A stretch of DNA of 64,000 nt, from positions 1-64,000 of the forward strand of contig NZ_JAQNCY010000007.1 in assembly GCF_028368855.1 (NCBI RefSeq). Direction: 5' to 3'. This stretch comes from Leisingera sp. SS27. Lineage in GTDB: Bacteria > Pseudomonadota > Alphaproteobacteria > Rhodobacterales > Rhodobacteraceae. This document shows, in pieces, positions 55,021-64,000 of this stretch. Positions within the stretch are counted from its first letter, which is position 1. Every line of letters starts with the position of its first letter. Position numbers and translations under genes: made by a program. Below the pieces are notes generated by a model. That model saw nothing but the letters and a program-made list of their open reading frames with translations. It searched no databases and was not told where the DNA came from.

Positions 55021-55989
55021 TCAGTTTCCTTCAGAAGGGGTTTCGGGACGCTGGCTGCGCCGGGACGGGGCCGAGACCCGGCGCGGCATCACCCGGGGAC
55101 CACCGCTGGCACCGGCCGAAGCAGCCTGCAGTTGCGGCTGTAGTTCAGGCTGCAGGCTGCTGTCGCGCATCCCCCCAATGTCCAGCACCTCTGCCCGCAA
55201 CTGCTGCTCGGGCTGCAGCGCCCTTGCCGCGGCGGCAGGCTGGACCGGCGGGCGGGGGCGGTCCGGCTGTGTCCAGTTCAAGAGCAGGTCGACCAGGTAT
55301 TCGATGAATCCATCGGCGCCGCTGGTCTTCCAGGCCTCCATGTCCTCGCCCGCGGCCAGAGCCTGGCTGAGCGACAGCGGGAACACCGCATTGAAGCCAT
55401 CGCCGGTTTCCTTCTGCACCCGGCGCAGTACGCGGTCGCGGTCGCGCGGAGTCTTGAGCTTGTCGAAATGGGTGATCAGCAGGGTGCTGGGGGCGTCGAG
55501 CCGGGCAGAGATTTCCTCCCAGGCGGCGGCCTCTGACTGGCGCCAGGCCTGGGTGGCATGGGTGCACCAGATCACGCTGTCCACCTCCGGCAGCAGGTTC
55601 TGCCAGACGCTGGCGGGCATATTGGGATCGGAGATCCCGGGCATGTCAATGAGGTCACAGAGCTCCAGGGCCTCGGCGGGCAGGGTCAGGCGGATCAGTG
55701 CGGTGGTTTCCAGCGGCACATCGTCCAGATCCTCCAGCCGCACCGGGGTCTCTCTGCCATCGGTGCCGGTCAGGCTGGCGCCCTCGGCCCCGTGAGAGAT
55801 CCAGACCGGCGGCAGGCGGGTGGCGGTGACGCGGGTGGGCAGCGGCTGCTGGCCCACCAGCAGATTGGTGAGAGTGCTTTTGCCTGCGCTGAATTCGCCC
55901 ATCAGTGCCAGCCGCGGCTTGCGGGCTGGGGCGGCCGCCGGAGGGAAGGCGGCGGAAGCCGGGGCGTGCTGGGCCGTTTGGTCGCTCAT
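55021..55989 (-). CDS. GTPase of the dynamin/Era-like P-loop type
   Basis: 322 residues. G1 GEFSAGKST at 31-39, G3 DMPG near 115 (LCDLIDMPGISD), and a G4-like THFDKL near 172. The G domain spans about 25-240; the rest is a disordered Gln/Pro/Arg-rich tail (QPEQQLRAEV to the end, SAPSRRSQRPETPSEGN). The GEFSAGKST P-loop is typical for bacterial dynamin-like and YfjP/Era-like GTPases. It overlaps the large dynamin-like gene by ATGA, so the two products probably work as a pair, like tandem bacterial dynamins. Confidence 0.8.
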   Translation of the reverse strand: MSDQTAQHAPASAAFPPAAAPARKPRLALMGEFSAGKSTLTNLLVGQQPLPTRVTATRLPPVWISHGAEGASLTGTDGRETPVRLEDLDDVPLETTALIRLTLPAEALELCDLIDMPGISDPNMPASVWQNLLPEVDSVIWCTHATQAWRQSEAAAWEEISARLDAPSTLLITHFDKLKTPRDRDRVLRRVQKETGDGFNAVFPLSLSQALAAGEDMEAWKTSGADGFIEYLVDLLLNWTQPDRPRPPVQPAAAARALQPEQQLRAEVLDIGGMRDSSLQPELQPQLQAASAGASGGPRVMPRRVSAPSRRSQRPETPSEGN

Positions 55990-58046
55990 GCTGTGAAACT
56001 CCTGAGTGTTTCCAATGCAGTATTGGTTTCAGTTTGGCGCTGGCCGGCCTCGTCGCCGGTGAATAGTGCCTGCATGTCGCCGCCGCCGCGGCGGCAAGCG
56101 GAAATCTCCAGCAGGATGTCGCGCTGGTCGTCGAAGAAGCCCTGCAGGCGGGCAAGGATGGCGGCGCGGGCGTCGGCTGTCTGCACCGTCTTGAGCTGGG
56201 TCATGAAATCCTCTGTTTCGCCGGCGATCAGCTTGCGGAACTGTTTGGCAAAGGCCTTGTAGCCGCGGGTACGGCGCCACCACGAGGCCCACCAGCTGTC
56301 GTTGAAATCCAGCGCGATGGACTGTGCCAGGGCCACTGGAGAGGCGGGCTGTGGAACCTCGGGCACGGCCAGCTGGATGCCCTCAACTGCCGGGCCGAAG
56401 CCGTCATAAAGCAGTTCTGCCACGTCCCTGACTGCAGCCTCGTACCGGTCTTGCGCGGCGGATTGCAGGCGGCTGGTCATCACCGAATAGGCAGAGCGCA
56501 GCAGCATCCGCAGCCCGGCCGGGTCGTATTCCCAATGGCAGTCCTCGCCCCATTTCTCCAGATGGTCGATCAGCGCGTGGGTGGCGCGGTCGGTGAAGGT
56601 GGCATGGGCCCGGTCGGCGCGCTCGCGGAAGGAATCGAGCACCTGGTCCGCCTCGGCCTCCAGCGCCGCCATTTGGGTCTTGCAGATGTTCTCGAAAGCG
56701 GTGCGCACATCGTGCATATTTGCGCCGCCGGTGCTGCCCTCGCCCTGAACCATAACCGCATTGGCGGCCTGCTGGCCGGTGGCGGCGGTGGTGGCGGTGG
56801 CGGCAATGCGCTGCAACAGCGGGATGCCAAGGTCGGCGACGATCCGTTCGCTGACGGCGCGGTTCAGGGCCGGAAGGCCAGACAGTTCCCACACCATGTT
56901 CTGCGGTGTCGCCTTTGCGTGGGAGGCGTTGACTGACGCCTCGGCCCAATTCAGGAGCGCGGCGGAGCTGGTCGGATCCATATCCTCCATTCCGCCGGTC
57001 AGCACCTTGTTGGCCCAGTAGGCGCTGCCAAAGATGATCTCCGCTTCTTGCGGCCCATGATGGGTTTCCAGTGTCTGGCGGATACTGGTCTCGATCTCGG
57101 CGACCTGTTTGGCCGGGTCGGCCAGCTCGTCGATGCGGTTTACGAAGATCACCACCTCGCGCGATTTGAGGTTGGAGATCATCCGGATCAGCCCCATGTC
57201 TACCGATGTCAGCGCCTGGCCAGCCGACAAAACCACAACGCAAATGCGGCTGTCGCGGATCGCTTGGATGGTGATCTGCTCGCGCATCATGAATGTGTCG
57301 TTGACGCCCGGCGTGTCGCGCAGGCAGAGCCGGTGCGGCACCGAGCGGCAATTCAGATACAGGTCCGCGGCGCGGGTGATATCGGCGAAGCGGCCCTGTT
57401 CGTCCACCGTGCCCAGATCTTCGTCATCGAAATCATCGCCGAGGCAGATGTAGCGTTCGATCAGGTTCTTGTCGAAATAGCCGTAATCGTGCTTCTGCCC
57501 CATCAGGAGTTCGAACTTGCGGCCCAGCCGCTGGCGGGAGCGGTCGCGCATCTCCTCGATCTGTGTCCGGATCTTCTGCAGCTCGCTGTCAGCACCGGCG
57601 CGGCCTGCCATTTCACCGATGCGGCCGCCTTTGGTAGTCAGCCGGTCCCATTCCTCTTCGGTCATGAACTGGAAGCAGGCCTTGTTCTCGGTGCGGGTCT
57701 CGCCCGGTTCCAGGTGCAAGGAGGTGACAACCGAGGTCCAGGGGTTCACATCCGAAGGCAGCAAATCGGCCCAGCCTGCCATCGCATTGACCAGGGAGGT
57801 TTTGCCGGACTTCACCTGCCCCAGCAGGGTGACGCTGGGTTCAAATGTGCCAAGCTCCTCCTGCAGGCGGGTGAGGCTGCGCTGTACCCGCTCGCCTGAA
57901 ACGCCGTGCAGGGTGGCCAGTGCACCCTCGAGCCGCCGCGCCTTGCGGGCAAAGTCCGCCAGCGGTTCCAGCCCGGCGCTGAGGTTGGTGGGGCGGGCGG
58001 AGGCGCGGATGTCGGTGGCGCTCTCGATCTGGTGTTCCATGTTCAT
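55986..58046 (-). CDS. Large dynamin-like GTPase
   Basis: 686 residues. G1 GQVKSGKTS at about 76-84, switch threonines in NPWTSVVTSLHLEPG, G3 LRDTPGVND and G4 VNRIDEL are intact. The remaining ~350 residues are mainly helical with long Ala/Glu/Gln-rich stretches (MAALEAEADQVLDSFRERAD), as in the stalk of bacterial dynamin-like proteins; no clear membrane paddle is visible. RTRGYKAFAKQFRKLIAGE gives a basic patch that might touch membranes. Start at ATG 58046 or 58040. Central gene of the kinase/FHA/PP2C array. Confidence 0.82.
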   Translation of the reverse strand: MNMEHQIESATDIRASARPTNLSAGLEPLADFARKARRLEGALATLHGVSGERVQRSLTRLQEELGTFEPSVTLLGQVKSGKTSLVNAMAGWADLLPSDVNPWTSVVTSLHLEPGETRTENKACFQFMTEEEWDRLTTKGGRIGEMAGRAGADSELQKIRTQIEEMRDRSRQRLGRKFELLMGQKHDYGYFDKNLIERYICLGDDFDDEDLGTVDEQGRFADITRAADLYLNCRSVPHRLCLRDTPGVNDTFMMREQITIQAIRDSRICVVVLSAGQALTSVDMGLIRMISNLKSREVVIFVNRIDELADPAKQVAEIETSIRQTLETHHGPQEAEIIFGSAYWANKVLTGGMEDMDPTSSAALLNWAEASVNASHAKATPQNMVWELSGLPALNRAVSERIVADLGIPLLQRIAATATTAATGQQAANAVMVQGEGSTGGANMHDVRTAFENICKTQMAALEAEADQVLDSFRERADRAHATFTDRATHALIDHLEKWGEDCHWEYDPAGLRMLLRSAYSVMTSRLQSAAQDRYEAAVRDVAELLYDGFGPAVEGIQLAVPEVPQPASPVALAQSIALDFNDSWWASWWRRTRGYKAFAKQFRKLIAGETEDFMTQLKTVQTADARAAILARLQGFFDDQRDILLEISACRRGGGDMQALFTGDEAGQRQTETNTALETLRSFTA

Positions 58047-58120
58047 GGCAGGGCCTGTTTGATATCTGCTTCGGCGTTTTGTTCTGCTGTCCGGCTTGCG
58101 GGTCTTGGCGTGGCGCGCGT

Positions 58121-59334
58121 CTATCCGGGCGGCTCTTCCATCAGTTCCTTTTTCAGCTGAATCAGCAGGGTTACCGCATCGACGGCTGCGTCCTCATCCT
58201 GTTCCAGCTGGCACAGCATCAGCATCTCCTCGCCGTCCTGAGCGGCCTCACGCGCGGCTTCCACCGCTGCACTGGCGGGCATTTCATCAAGCGACTGCGA
58301 CAGGTTGCGGATCATCTCCATGCATTGCGCCAGTACCGGGGCGGCCTGAGGGCCGCCAGCGGCTTCGGCCTCCGCCAGCATCGCCTCGGCGCCGGTTTGC
58401 AGCTGGTCCAGCGCCGCCGCCAGGCTGGCAGCCTGAGGGGCAGCGGCAATTGCCGCTGCTGGTGCTATTGCGGCGGAAGAGACCGGAACTGCAGGGGAGG
58501 GGGTCTCAGGCGGCAGGCTGCCGCCGAATTGGCGGATCAGCAGTTCCGCCTGATCGACGTCGGAGGCGCGGCCCAGATCGACCTGGCGCTGAACGTCTCC
58601 GGCCAGCTGCTTGCCGCCGCTGGAGCGCCACAATCCATCTTGCGGCGCATCGGCGGCACGGGCGGTCAGACCCTGGATCGCGGCAACCGGGTAAACGCCC
58701 AGAAACTCCTCCGCCGCTATGGGTTCCAGTGTTTCGATCAGCGCTGGCAAAGTGCCGCGCATCACTAGGCGGTCGGCCATGGTGAGCACGAGGAAGCTGT
58801 GATCCTTGGTGCTGTCGGGCACCGCGGTCCAGAGCGCCTGTTCACCGGCAGGGAACTCCTGGCTGCACCACAGGATGATGTCGGCGCTGGCGGCGGCCTG
58901 CTGCAGCATCTCCTGCTGGGTGTCCTGCGGCCCTGCCAGCGGCAACTCGCGGTAGCTGTGCCAGCGCAGGCGCGGGTCGGGCAGCATCTGGCGCACCCGG
59001 CGGGCGTCCTGCGGCAGCTCCATCTGCGCCAGCAGTCCGGGGATTTGCAGACGCTCGCCCGCGGCAGTCTCGACCTGCGCCATTTCCTCGGCGCCGTGGC
59101 AGACATCAACCAGCAGGCCGCTGCCGTTGCGGCCGATGACGACACTGCCCAGCAGCATGTCGATGAGGGCGGACTTGCCGCTGCCGGGACTGCCGGCAAC
59201 CGCCACATGCACCGGCTGGCGCAGGCGCTGCAGCAGCTGGCTGCCCCAGCCTGAAACCTCGGACGGGAGGCGCCCGGTGCTGAGGGTCCGTTCCAGCTGG
59301 CCTGCCAGCGGGCTTATGTCTCTCAGGGGAAGGC

Positions 59335-59338
<4 letters not shown>
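58121..59338 (-). CDS. P-loop NTPase (dynamin/GTPase-like) of the kinase array
   Basis: 405 residues from GTG 59338, which overlaps the PP2C stop (GTGA) and gives a protein starting SLPLRDISPLAGQLE. Walker A GSPGSGKS at 49-56; a Walker-B/G3-like ADIILWCSQEFPAGEQ region and LTMADRL where G4 would be, so the GTP-specificity motif is degenerate. The N-terminal domain reaches about residue 245; then come an Ala/Pro-rich linker and a helical C-terminal part (EAAREAAQDGEEMLMLCQLE). Third nucleotide-binding protein in the same operon. Confidence 0.75.
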
Positions 59339-60295
<957 letters not shown>

Positions 60296-60324
<29 letters not shown>

Positions 60325-61588
60325 CCTGCTGCGGCTGGTCCCAGCCGAAAGAAGCACCGCAGAGCGGCACGAACCGCAGCGTGGTTTCGCCGATGCGGAT
60401 CTCGTCGCCCGCGGTCAGCTCTTCGGTGCTGAGTACCGGCCGGCCGTTGCGGCGCACCAGGTTCGCCTTACCGCCGTGGCCGATGTAAAACGCCTTCTGC
60501 TCCGGATCATAGGCGATGGCTGCGTGGTTGTCGCGCGAGATGCTGTTGTCTCCAAAGTCGAGCCGCACGGTCTGATCCTCGCCGCGTCCGATCACGGTGA
60601 CACCGTTAAACAGGGTAAAGGCAGCACCGCGGCCCGGGCCCTGCACCACTGCCAGCCAGCCGACCGGGAACTGGGTGTAGCCGGGCGCGGTGGTTTCACC
60701 GCCGCGTGAGAACGGATCGCTGCCGGGCGCCTGTGCCGGGCTGAAGCCGAGAAGGCGGGTTTTGACGCGGCCTGCGCGGCTGGCACCGCGTCCCATTGAA
60801 GGCGCGGGCACGTCGATGGGTGCCACGGCAACGGGTGTGCTCTGCTGCGGCTGAGGAGCCGGAGCCGCCAACTGCGTTGCCGGATCAGGCTGGGCCTCAG
60901 CCCGCGGCGCGGGTTCGGGCCAAGGATCAGACCGCAGGTCAGGCTGTGGTTCCGGCTGTTCGTCAGCCTCAGCCTCAGGCTCCATCTGCGGTGCGGCGGC
61001 AGGCTTGCGGTGGAAGACCCGGTAGCTTTCAGGCTGTTCCGCGGCGGCCTCTGGCTGCTGCAGGCGGCTGAAGTCAGGCTCTTGCGTCAGCACTTCCTGC
61101 GTGTCCTCGTCTTCCCCGGCTGCATAGTCGTCAGCGGCAAAGGCTTCCGGCTCTGCGGCCTCTGCCGCGAAGGGGTCCTCGTCTTCCGCATATTCCGGGG
61201 CTGCCGCTGTTTGCTCTGGTTCTGCGGCGGCCTCCTGCGTCTGTTCGCGGGCAAAGAAAGCGGCGATGGCGTCCTCCTCCGGCGCTTCGCTGCCGGGATT
61301 GTCCAGATAGGTCTCTGCGCTGTTTTCTTCTTCTGGTGCATCCTCCTCCAGGAAATCCTCCGGCAGAACGCAGCCGTCATCAGCGGCGCCCGGTGCCGGA
61401 TCCAGCTGGAAGCCGCGGTCCAGGCTGAAGGGCGCACCCTCGGTGCGGGCCTCTGTTTCGGGCGCGGCGGCGAGGCTGTCAAACGGGTCCCGTGCCGGCG
61501 GCTGCACCGGTTCGGCGGCGGGGGCGGCGGCAGTTTCTGCCCTCACCCGCTCCCGTTTTTCGCCGATGATATCCTTGATGAACTTCAT
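60296..61588 (-). CDS. FHA-domain protein with long acidic linker
   Basis: 430 residues. It starts with a short basic helix (MKFIKDIIGEKRERVRAE), then about 250 residues rich in Glu, Ala and Pro (many repeats of EAEA/EPEQ type), and ends with an FHA domain at about 310-410: VIGRGEDQTVRLDFGDNSIS, with the phospho-Thr-binding SRDNHA, and NLVRRNGRPVLST. FHA domains bind phospho-Thr peptides, so it is probably the docking partner of the kinase encoded 11 bases upstream. The acidic linker may be phosphorylated or bind basic partners. Confidence 0.87.
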
Positions 61589-61599
61589 TGCGGTTTCCT

Positions 61600-62916
61600 T
61601 CAGTTCTTAACGGTTGCCGGGGTGCCGTTCTGGAACCCGAAAATTTTGCGCAGGCGGCCTGCGAATGTTGGTTTGTCTGCACTGGCGCCGCTGCCCGCAG
61701 CAGCCACAGGGGGCTGTCCGGCGGCGGGGGCTTTTCTGCTGCGCCTGTTGCGGGAGTCCTCTTCCGCCAGCCAGGCTTCCAGGTCGCTGACCGGCTCGCC
61801 GAACAGGTTGACCATCTGGCGGGGTTCCTGCGGCGGCCGTTCGGGTGCAGCTTCCGCCCGGACGATGCGCGGCTGGCCCGGGGTCAGGCTGGAATTGGTC
61901 GAGGCGACCAGATCGGCGATGGTTGCGTCCAGTTCACCGTCATCAACAGGTTCCAATGCTGTCTCTGCCATGGCATCGGCGGGCATCATCACTTCGGTTT
62001 CATACTCCGCCAGCATCTCGGCCCAGGCCCGGGCTGACTGAAACCGTTCGGCGGGCGGCACCGACATTGCCTGATCAACAGTGGCCAGAAGCGCAGGGTC
62101 AGCCGCCCAGGGGCCGCCCAGCAGCGGCGGGCAGGGGTCCGGGTTGCCGGCCATCACCGCGTTCAGCCGCTGCTGGCTGCCCGGAGGCGGTGCGCCGGTG
62201 ATCAGGTAATAGAAGGTGGCGCCAAGCGCGTAGATGTCGCAGGCCGGGCGCTGCGGCAGATCGGGCTTGTAAAGCTCATGCGCCGAGTAGCCGTCCTTGA
62301 CCGCCAGCAGCATCGGCAGCGCCGTGTCGTCCTTGGGGGTGCTTCCGGCCGCCGCGCCGAAGTCGATCAGGGTCAAGGTGCCGTCCTGGCCGAGCAGCAG
62401 GTTGTCGGGCGAGATGTCGCGGTGCAGGATGCCCAGCCCGTGCAGGCAGCCAAGCGCCTCCAGCGCCTGGGTCAGGATCTGCCGCAGCACCGGTGCGGTG
62501 AGGCGCTCGGGCTGGTCCTCGCGCACGGTCAGCAGGTCCAGCCCGTCGATGAACTCCATCGCGATATAAGCGGTCTGGTTTTCCTTGAAGACCTGATGCA
62601 CGCCGACGATGCCGGGGTGTTCGGCGCGGGCCAGCAGATGCGCCTCGCGCAGGAAGGCGCGCAGCACGTTGCGGCAGGACTTGGCGTGTTCCGCCGCCGC
62701 CGGCTCCACCTCCGGGCCGTTGCGGCGGCAAATCCCTGCCGGAAAGCATTCCTTGATCACCACCCGCCGTTCCAGGCTGTCGCGAGCCAGATAGGTGATG
62801 CCGAAACCGCCGCTGATCAGCGGACGCTCAATCTGGTACTGGCCCTGCAACAGCTTGAAACCGCAGGGCAGTTCGCAGGTTTGTGCCGGATCGGCGGAAG
62901 TCGGGTCGTGCGGCAC
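61600..62916 (-). CDS. Hanks-type Ser/Thr protein kinase
   Basis: 438 residues from GTG 62916, with GGAGG eleven bases upstream. Kinase domain about 25-300: Gly loop SGGFGITYLARD (35-46), Lys 55 in VVIKECFP, alpha-C Glu near 91, HRDISPDN with catalytic Asp 167 and DFG at 185-187. SAHELY stands where APE is usual. The ~140-residue tail is Pro/Ala/Glu-rich and ends with a basic helix (AGRLRKIFGFQ); no membrane segment, so it is cytosolic. Domain layout resembles kinases of type VI secretion and PpkA-like groups, but no secretion genes are nearby. First gene of an eight-gene array. Confidence 0.88.
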   Translation of the reverse strand: MPHDPTSADPAQTCELPCGFKLLQGQYQIERPLISGGFGITYLARDSLERRVVIKECFPAGICRRNGPEVEPAAAEHAKSCRNVLRAFLREAHLLARAEHPGIVGVHQVFKENQTAYIAMEFIDGLDLLTVREDQPERLTAPVLRQILTQALEALGCLHGLGILHRDISPDNLLLGQDGTLTLIDFGAAAGSTPKDDTALPMLLAVKDGYSAHELYKPDLPQRPACDIYALGATFYYLITGAPPPGSQQRLNAVMAGNPDPCPPLLGGPWAADPALLATVDQAMSVPPAERFQSARAWAEMLAEYETEVMMPADAMAETALEPVDDGELDATIADLVASTNSSLTPGQPRIVRAEAAPERPPQEPRQMVNLFGEPVSDLEAWLAEEDSRNRRSRKAPAAGQPPVAAAGSGASADKPTFAGRLRKIFGFQNGTPATVKN

Positions 62917-63201
62917 GGCGTCTGTTCCTCCTGGCTGCCTGGTCCCGGGCCGGAACGGCGCGGGCGGACCTTTAAGCTGCCGGCGGAATGGGGAATGTTC
63001 ACGGCCCCATTCGGGCAATTACGGCAAAACCGCCGCATTTCCGCCACAATCCTTGCCAAAGGGCAGCAAACATTGGGTTAAAGCCGCGCCGGCGAGTTGC
63101 CTTGAAGTTAGTTAAACTGGGCCGCTATCCCGCTTGAGGGGCCCCTGCCGCCGGGCGGAGAAGGGCTGGGCTTTTCCGGTGCGTCCCGGTAGGATTGACG
63201 C
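62917..63201. promoter_or_regulatory. Divergent promoter region, kinase array / MocR gene
   Basis: 285 bases between the kinase GTG and the MocR-type ATG. No reading frame of its own. Expected to hold the promoters of both transcripts; no sites are assigned. Confidence 0.45.
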
Positions 63202-64000
63202 ATGACAATCTGGTATCCCGATCCCGAAACCCTCACACCGCCGCTGCATGCCAGCCTGGCGCAGGCCCTGGCCAAGGCGATCTCTGACGGCCGCCTGGCC
63301 ACGGGTGCGCAGCTGCCGACCCACCGGCGGATGGCGCAGGAGCTGGGCCTCAGCGTGCATACGGTCAGCAAAGCCTATGACAGCCTGCGGCGGCAGCGGC
63401 TGATTGACGGCCAGGTCGGGCGCGGCAGTTTCGTGACCGGGGCTGAAGCAGGCTGCAGCCCGCCCTACCGGCTGCAGCCGGAGACCGGCAGCGGCTATGA
63501 TCTGTCGATCTCAAGACCGCTGTTCGCACCGCTGCACGCAGAGAGGTTCCAGCAGGCGCTGCAGCAGCTGCCGGACGGGCTGGATCCCGCCTGCTACCTG
63601 TCGACCCGGCCCAATGCGGGACATCAGGCACACCGCGAAGCGGGCGCCGAATGGCTCAGGGTCTGCGGGCTGGAGGTGCCGGCGGAGCGCATTCTGATGA
63701 CCAACGGGGTCAGCCACGGGCTGTCGGCGGCACTGACCGCGCTGGCCCGCCCCGGAGACACGGTGGTGGCGGAGAAGATCACCCATCACCTGCTGATCCC
63801 CGCCTGTGCCAGCCTGGGCCTGACGCTGGCCGGGCTGGAGACGGACAGCGATGGCATGCTGCCGGATGCGCTGGAGGACTATTGCCGCAAGAGGAGTCCC
63901 AAGCTGCTGTTTCTGCTTCCATCTCTGGCCAACGCCACCGCCGGGATGATGCCCTTGGAACGCCGCCAGGCGCTGGTGGATGTGGCTCGGCGGCATAATC
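63202..64000 (+). CDS. MocR-type regulator (GntR HTH + aminotransferase I domain), truncated by window end
   Basis: At least 266 residues; the gene runs past the window. GntR-type winged HTH at about 10-75 (ALAKAISDGRLATGAQLPTH, then MAQELGLSVHTVSKAYDSL), followed by the start of a PLP-dependent fold-type-I domain (ILMTNGVSHGLSAALTALAR, PGDTVVAEKITHH and LLFLLPSLANATAGMMPLER). Such proteins regulate pyridoxal, GABA or taurine-type genes. Divergent from the kinase array, so it could control it or an unseen neighbour. Confidence 0.85.
   Translation, partial: MTIWYPDPETLTPPLHASLAQALAKAISDGRLATGAQLPTHRRMAQELGLSVHTVSKAYDSLRRQRLIDGQVGRGSFVTGAEAGCSPPYRLQPETGSGYDLSISRPLFAPLHAERFQQALQQLPDGLDPACYLSTRPNAGHQAHREAGAEWLRVCGLEVPAERILMTNGVSHGLSAALTALARPGDTVVAEKITHHLLIPACASLGLTLAGLETDSDGMLPDALEDYCRKRSPKLLFLLPSLANATAGMMPLERRQALVDVARRHN

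Noticed and set aside
61600-62916. Kinase as part of a type VI secretion regulatory set
   Set aside because: Kinase, FHA and PP2C would fit, but no structural secretion gene is present in the window and the partners are dynamin-like GTPases instead.

Overview
The window looks like a chromosomal segment of an alphaproteobacterium of the Rhodobacteraceae (Roseobacter clade, Leisingera/Phaeobacter/Ruegeria-like). Reasons: high GC across most of it; many solute importers (an OpuA-type, a BMP-type and a Liv-type ABC system plus a TRAP system) each next to its own catabolic genes and regulator; IS3/IS5 transposases and a TniQ-family protein of the kind common in that clade. The assignment is from recognition of protein families, not from a search.

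Layout. 1-230: end of an IS3-type transposase. 465-9423: guanidino/ureido-compound locus (two ureohydrolases, OpuA-type ABC importer, M20 carbamoylase-like hydrolase, amidinotransferase/deiminase-fold enzyme, divergent LysR). 9720-11936: MFS carrier with divergent LysR. 12138-18010: cytosine deaminase-like enzyme with a BMP-type nucleobase/nucleoside ABC importer. 18853-21828: AraC regulator, two small ABM-fold proteins, a membrane protein and a short tyrosine recombinase. 21991-26987: SDR, luciferase-like, CmcJ-like, NTF2-like and crotonase genes with a divergent LysR. 27048-31544: NhaC-type antiporter, ornithine cyclodeaminase-like and DadA-like genes with a divergent XRE-cupin regulator. 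32690-41176: AT-richer block with a second M20 hydrolase, an aminotransferase stub, two tandem RutR-like TetR regulators and a complete Liv-type ABC importer, bordered by IS5 remnants. 42386-48497: LysR, TRAP transporter and a dimethylformamidase-like large subunit. 49515-52931: a tniQ-like pseudogene split by an IS3 element that itself carries five short palindromic insertions. 53094-53170: tRNA-Arg(UCU). 53218-62916: GNAT gene, then an eight-gene reverse-strand array encoding Ser/Thr kinase, FHA protein, PP2C phosphatase, P-loop protein, dynamin-like GTPase, second GTPase and two unknown proteins. 63202-64000: start of a MocR-type regulator.

How it fits together. Most of the window consists of import-plus-catabolism modules for small nitrogen compounds (guanidino/ureido compounds, cytosine/pyrimidines, amino acids, amides). 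Each has a local regulator, and several have a stem-loop just after the binding-protein gene. The kinase/FHA/phosphatase/GTPase array is the most system-like stretch without an obvious known counterpart: it combines a complete reversible phospho-Thr signalling set with dynamin-type GTPases and carries no type VI secretion genes in the visible window. The second point of interest is the decayed island next to tRNA-Arg, where the IS3 element has collected two families of short palindromes.
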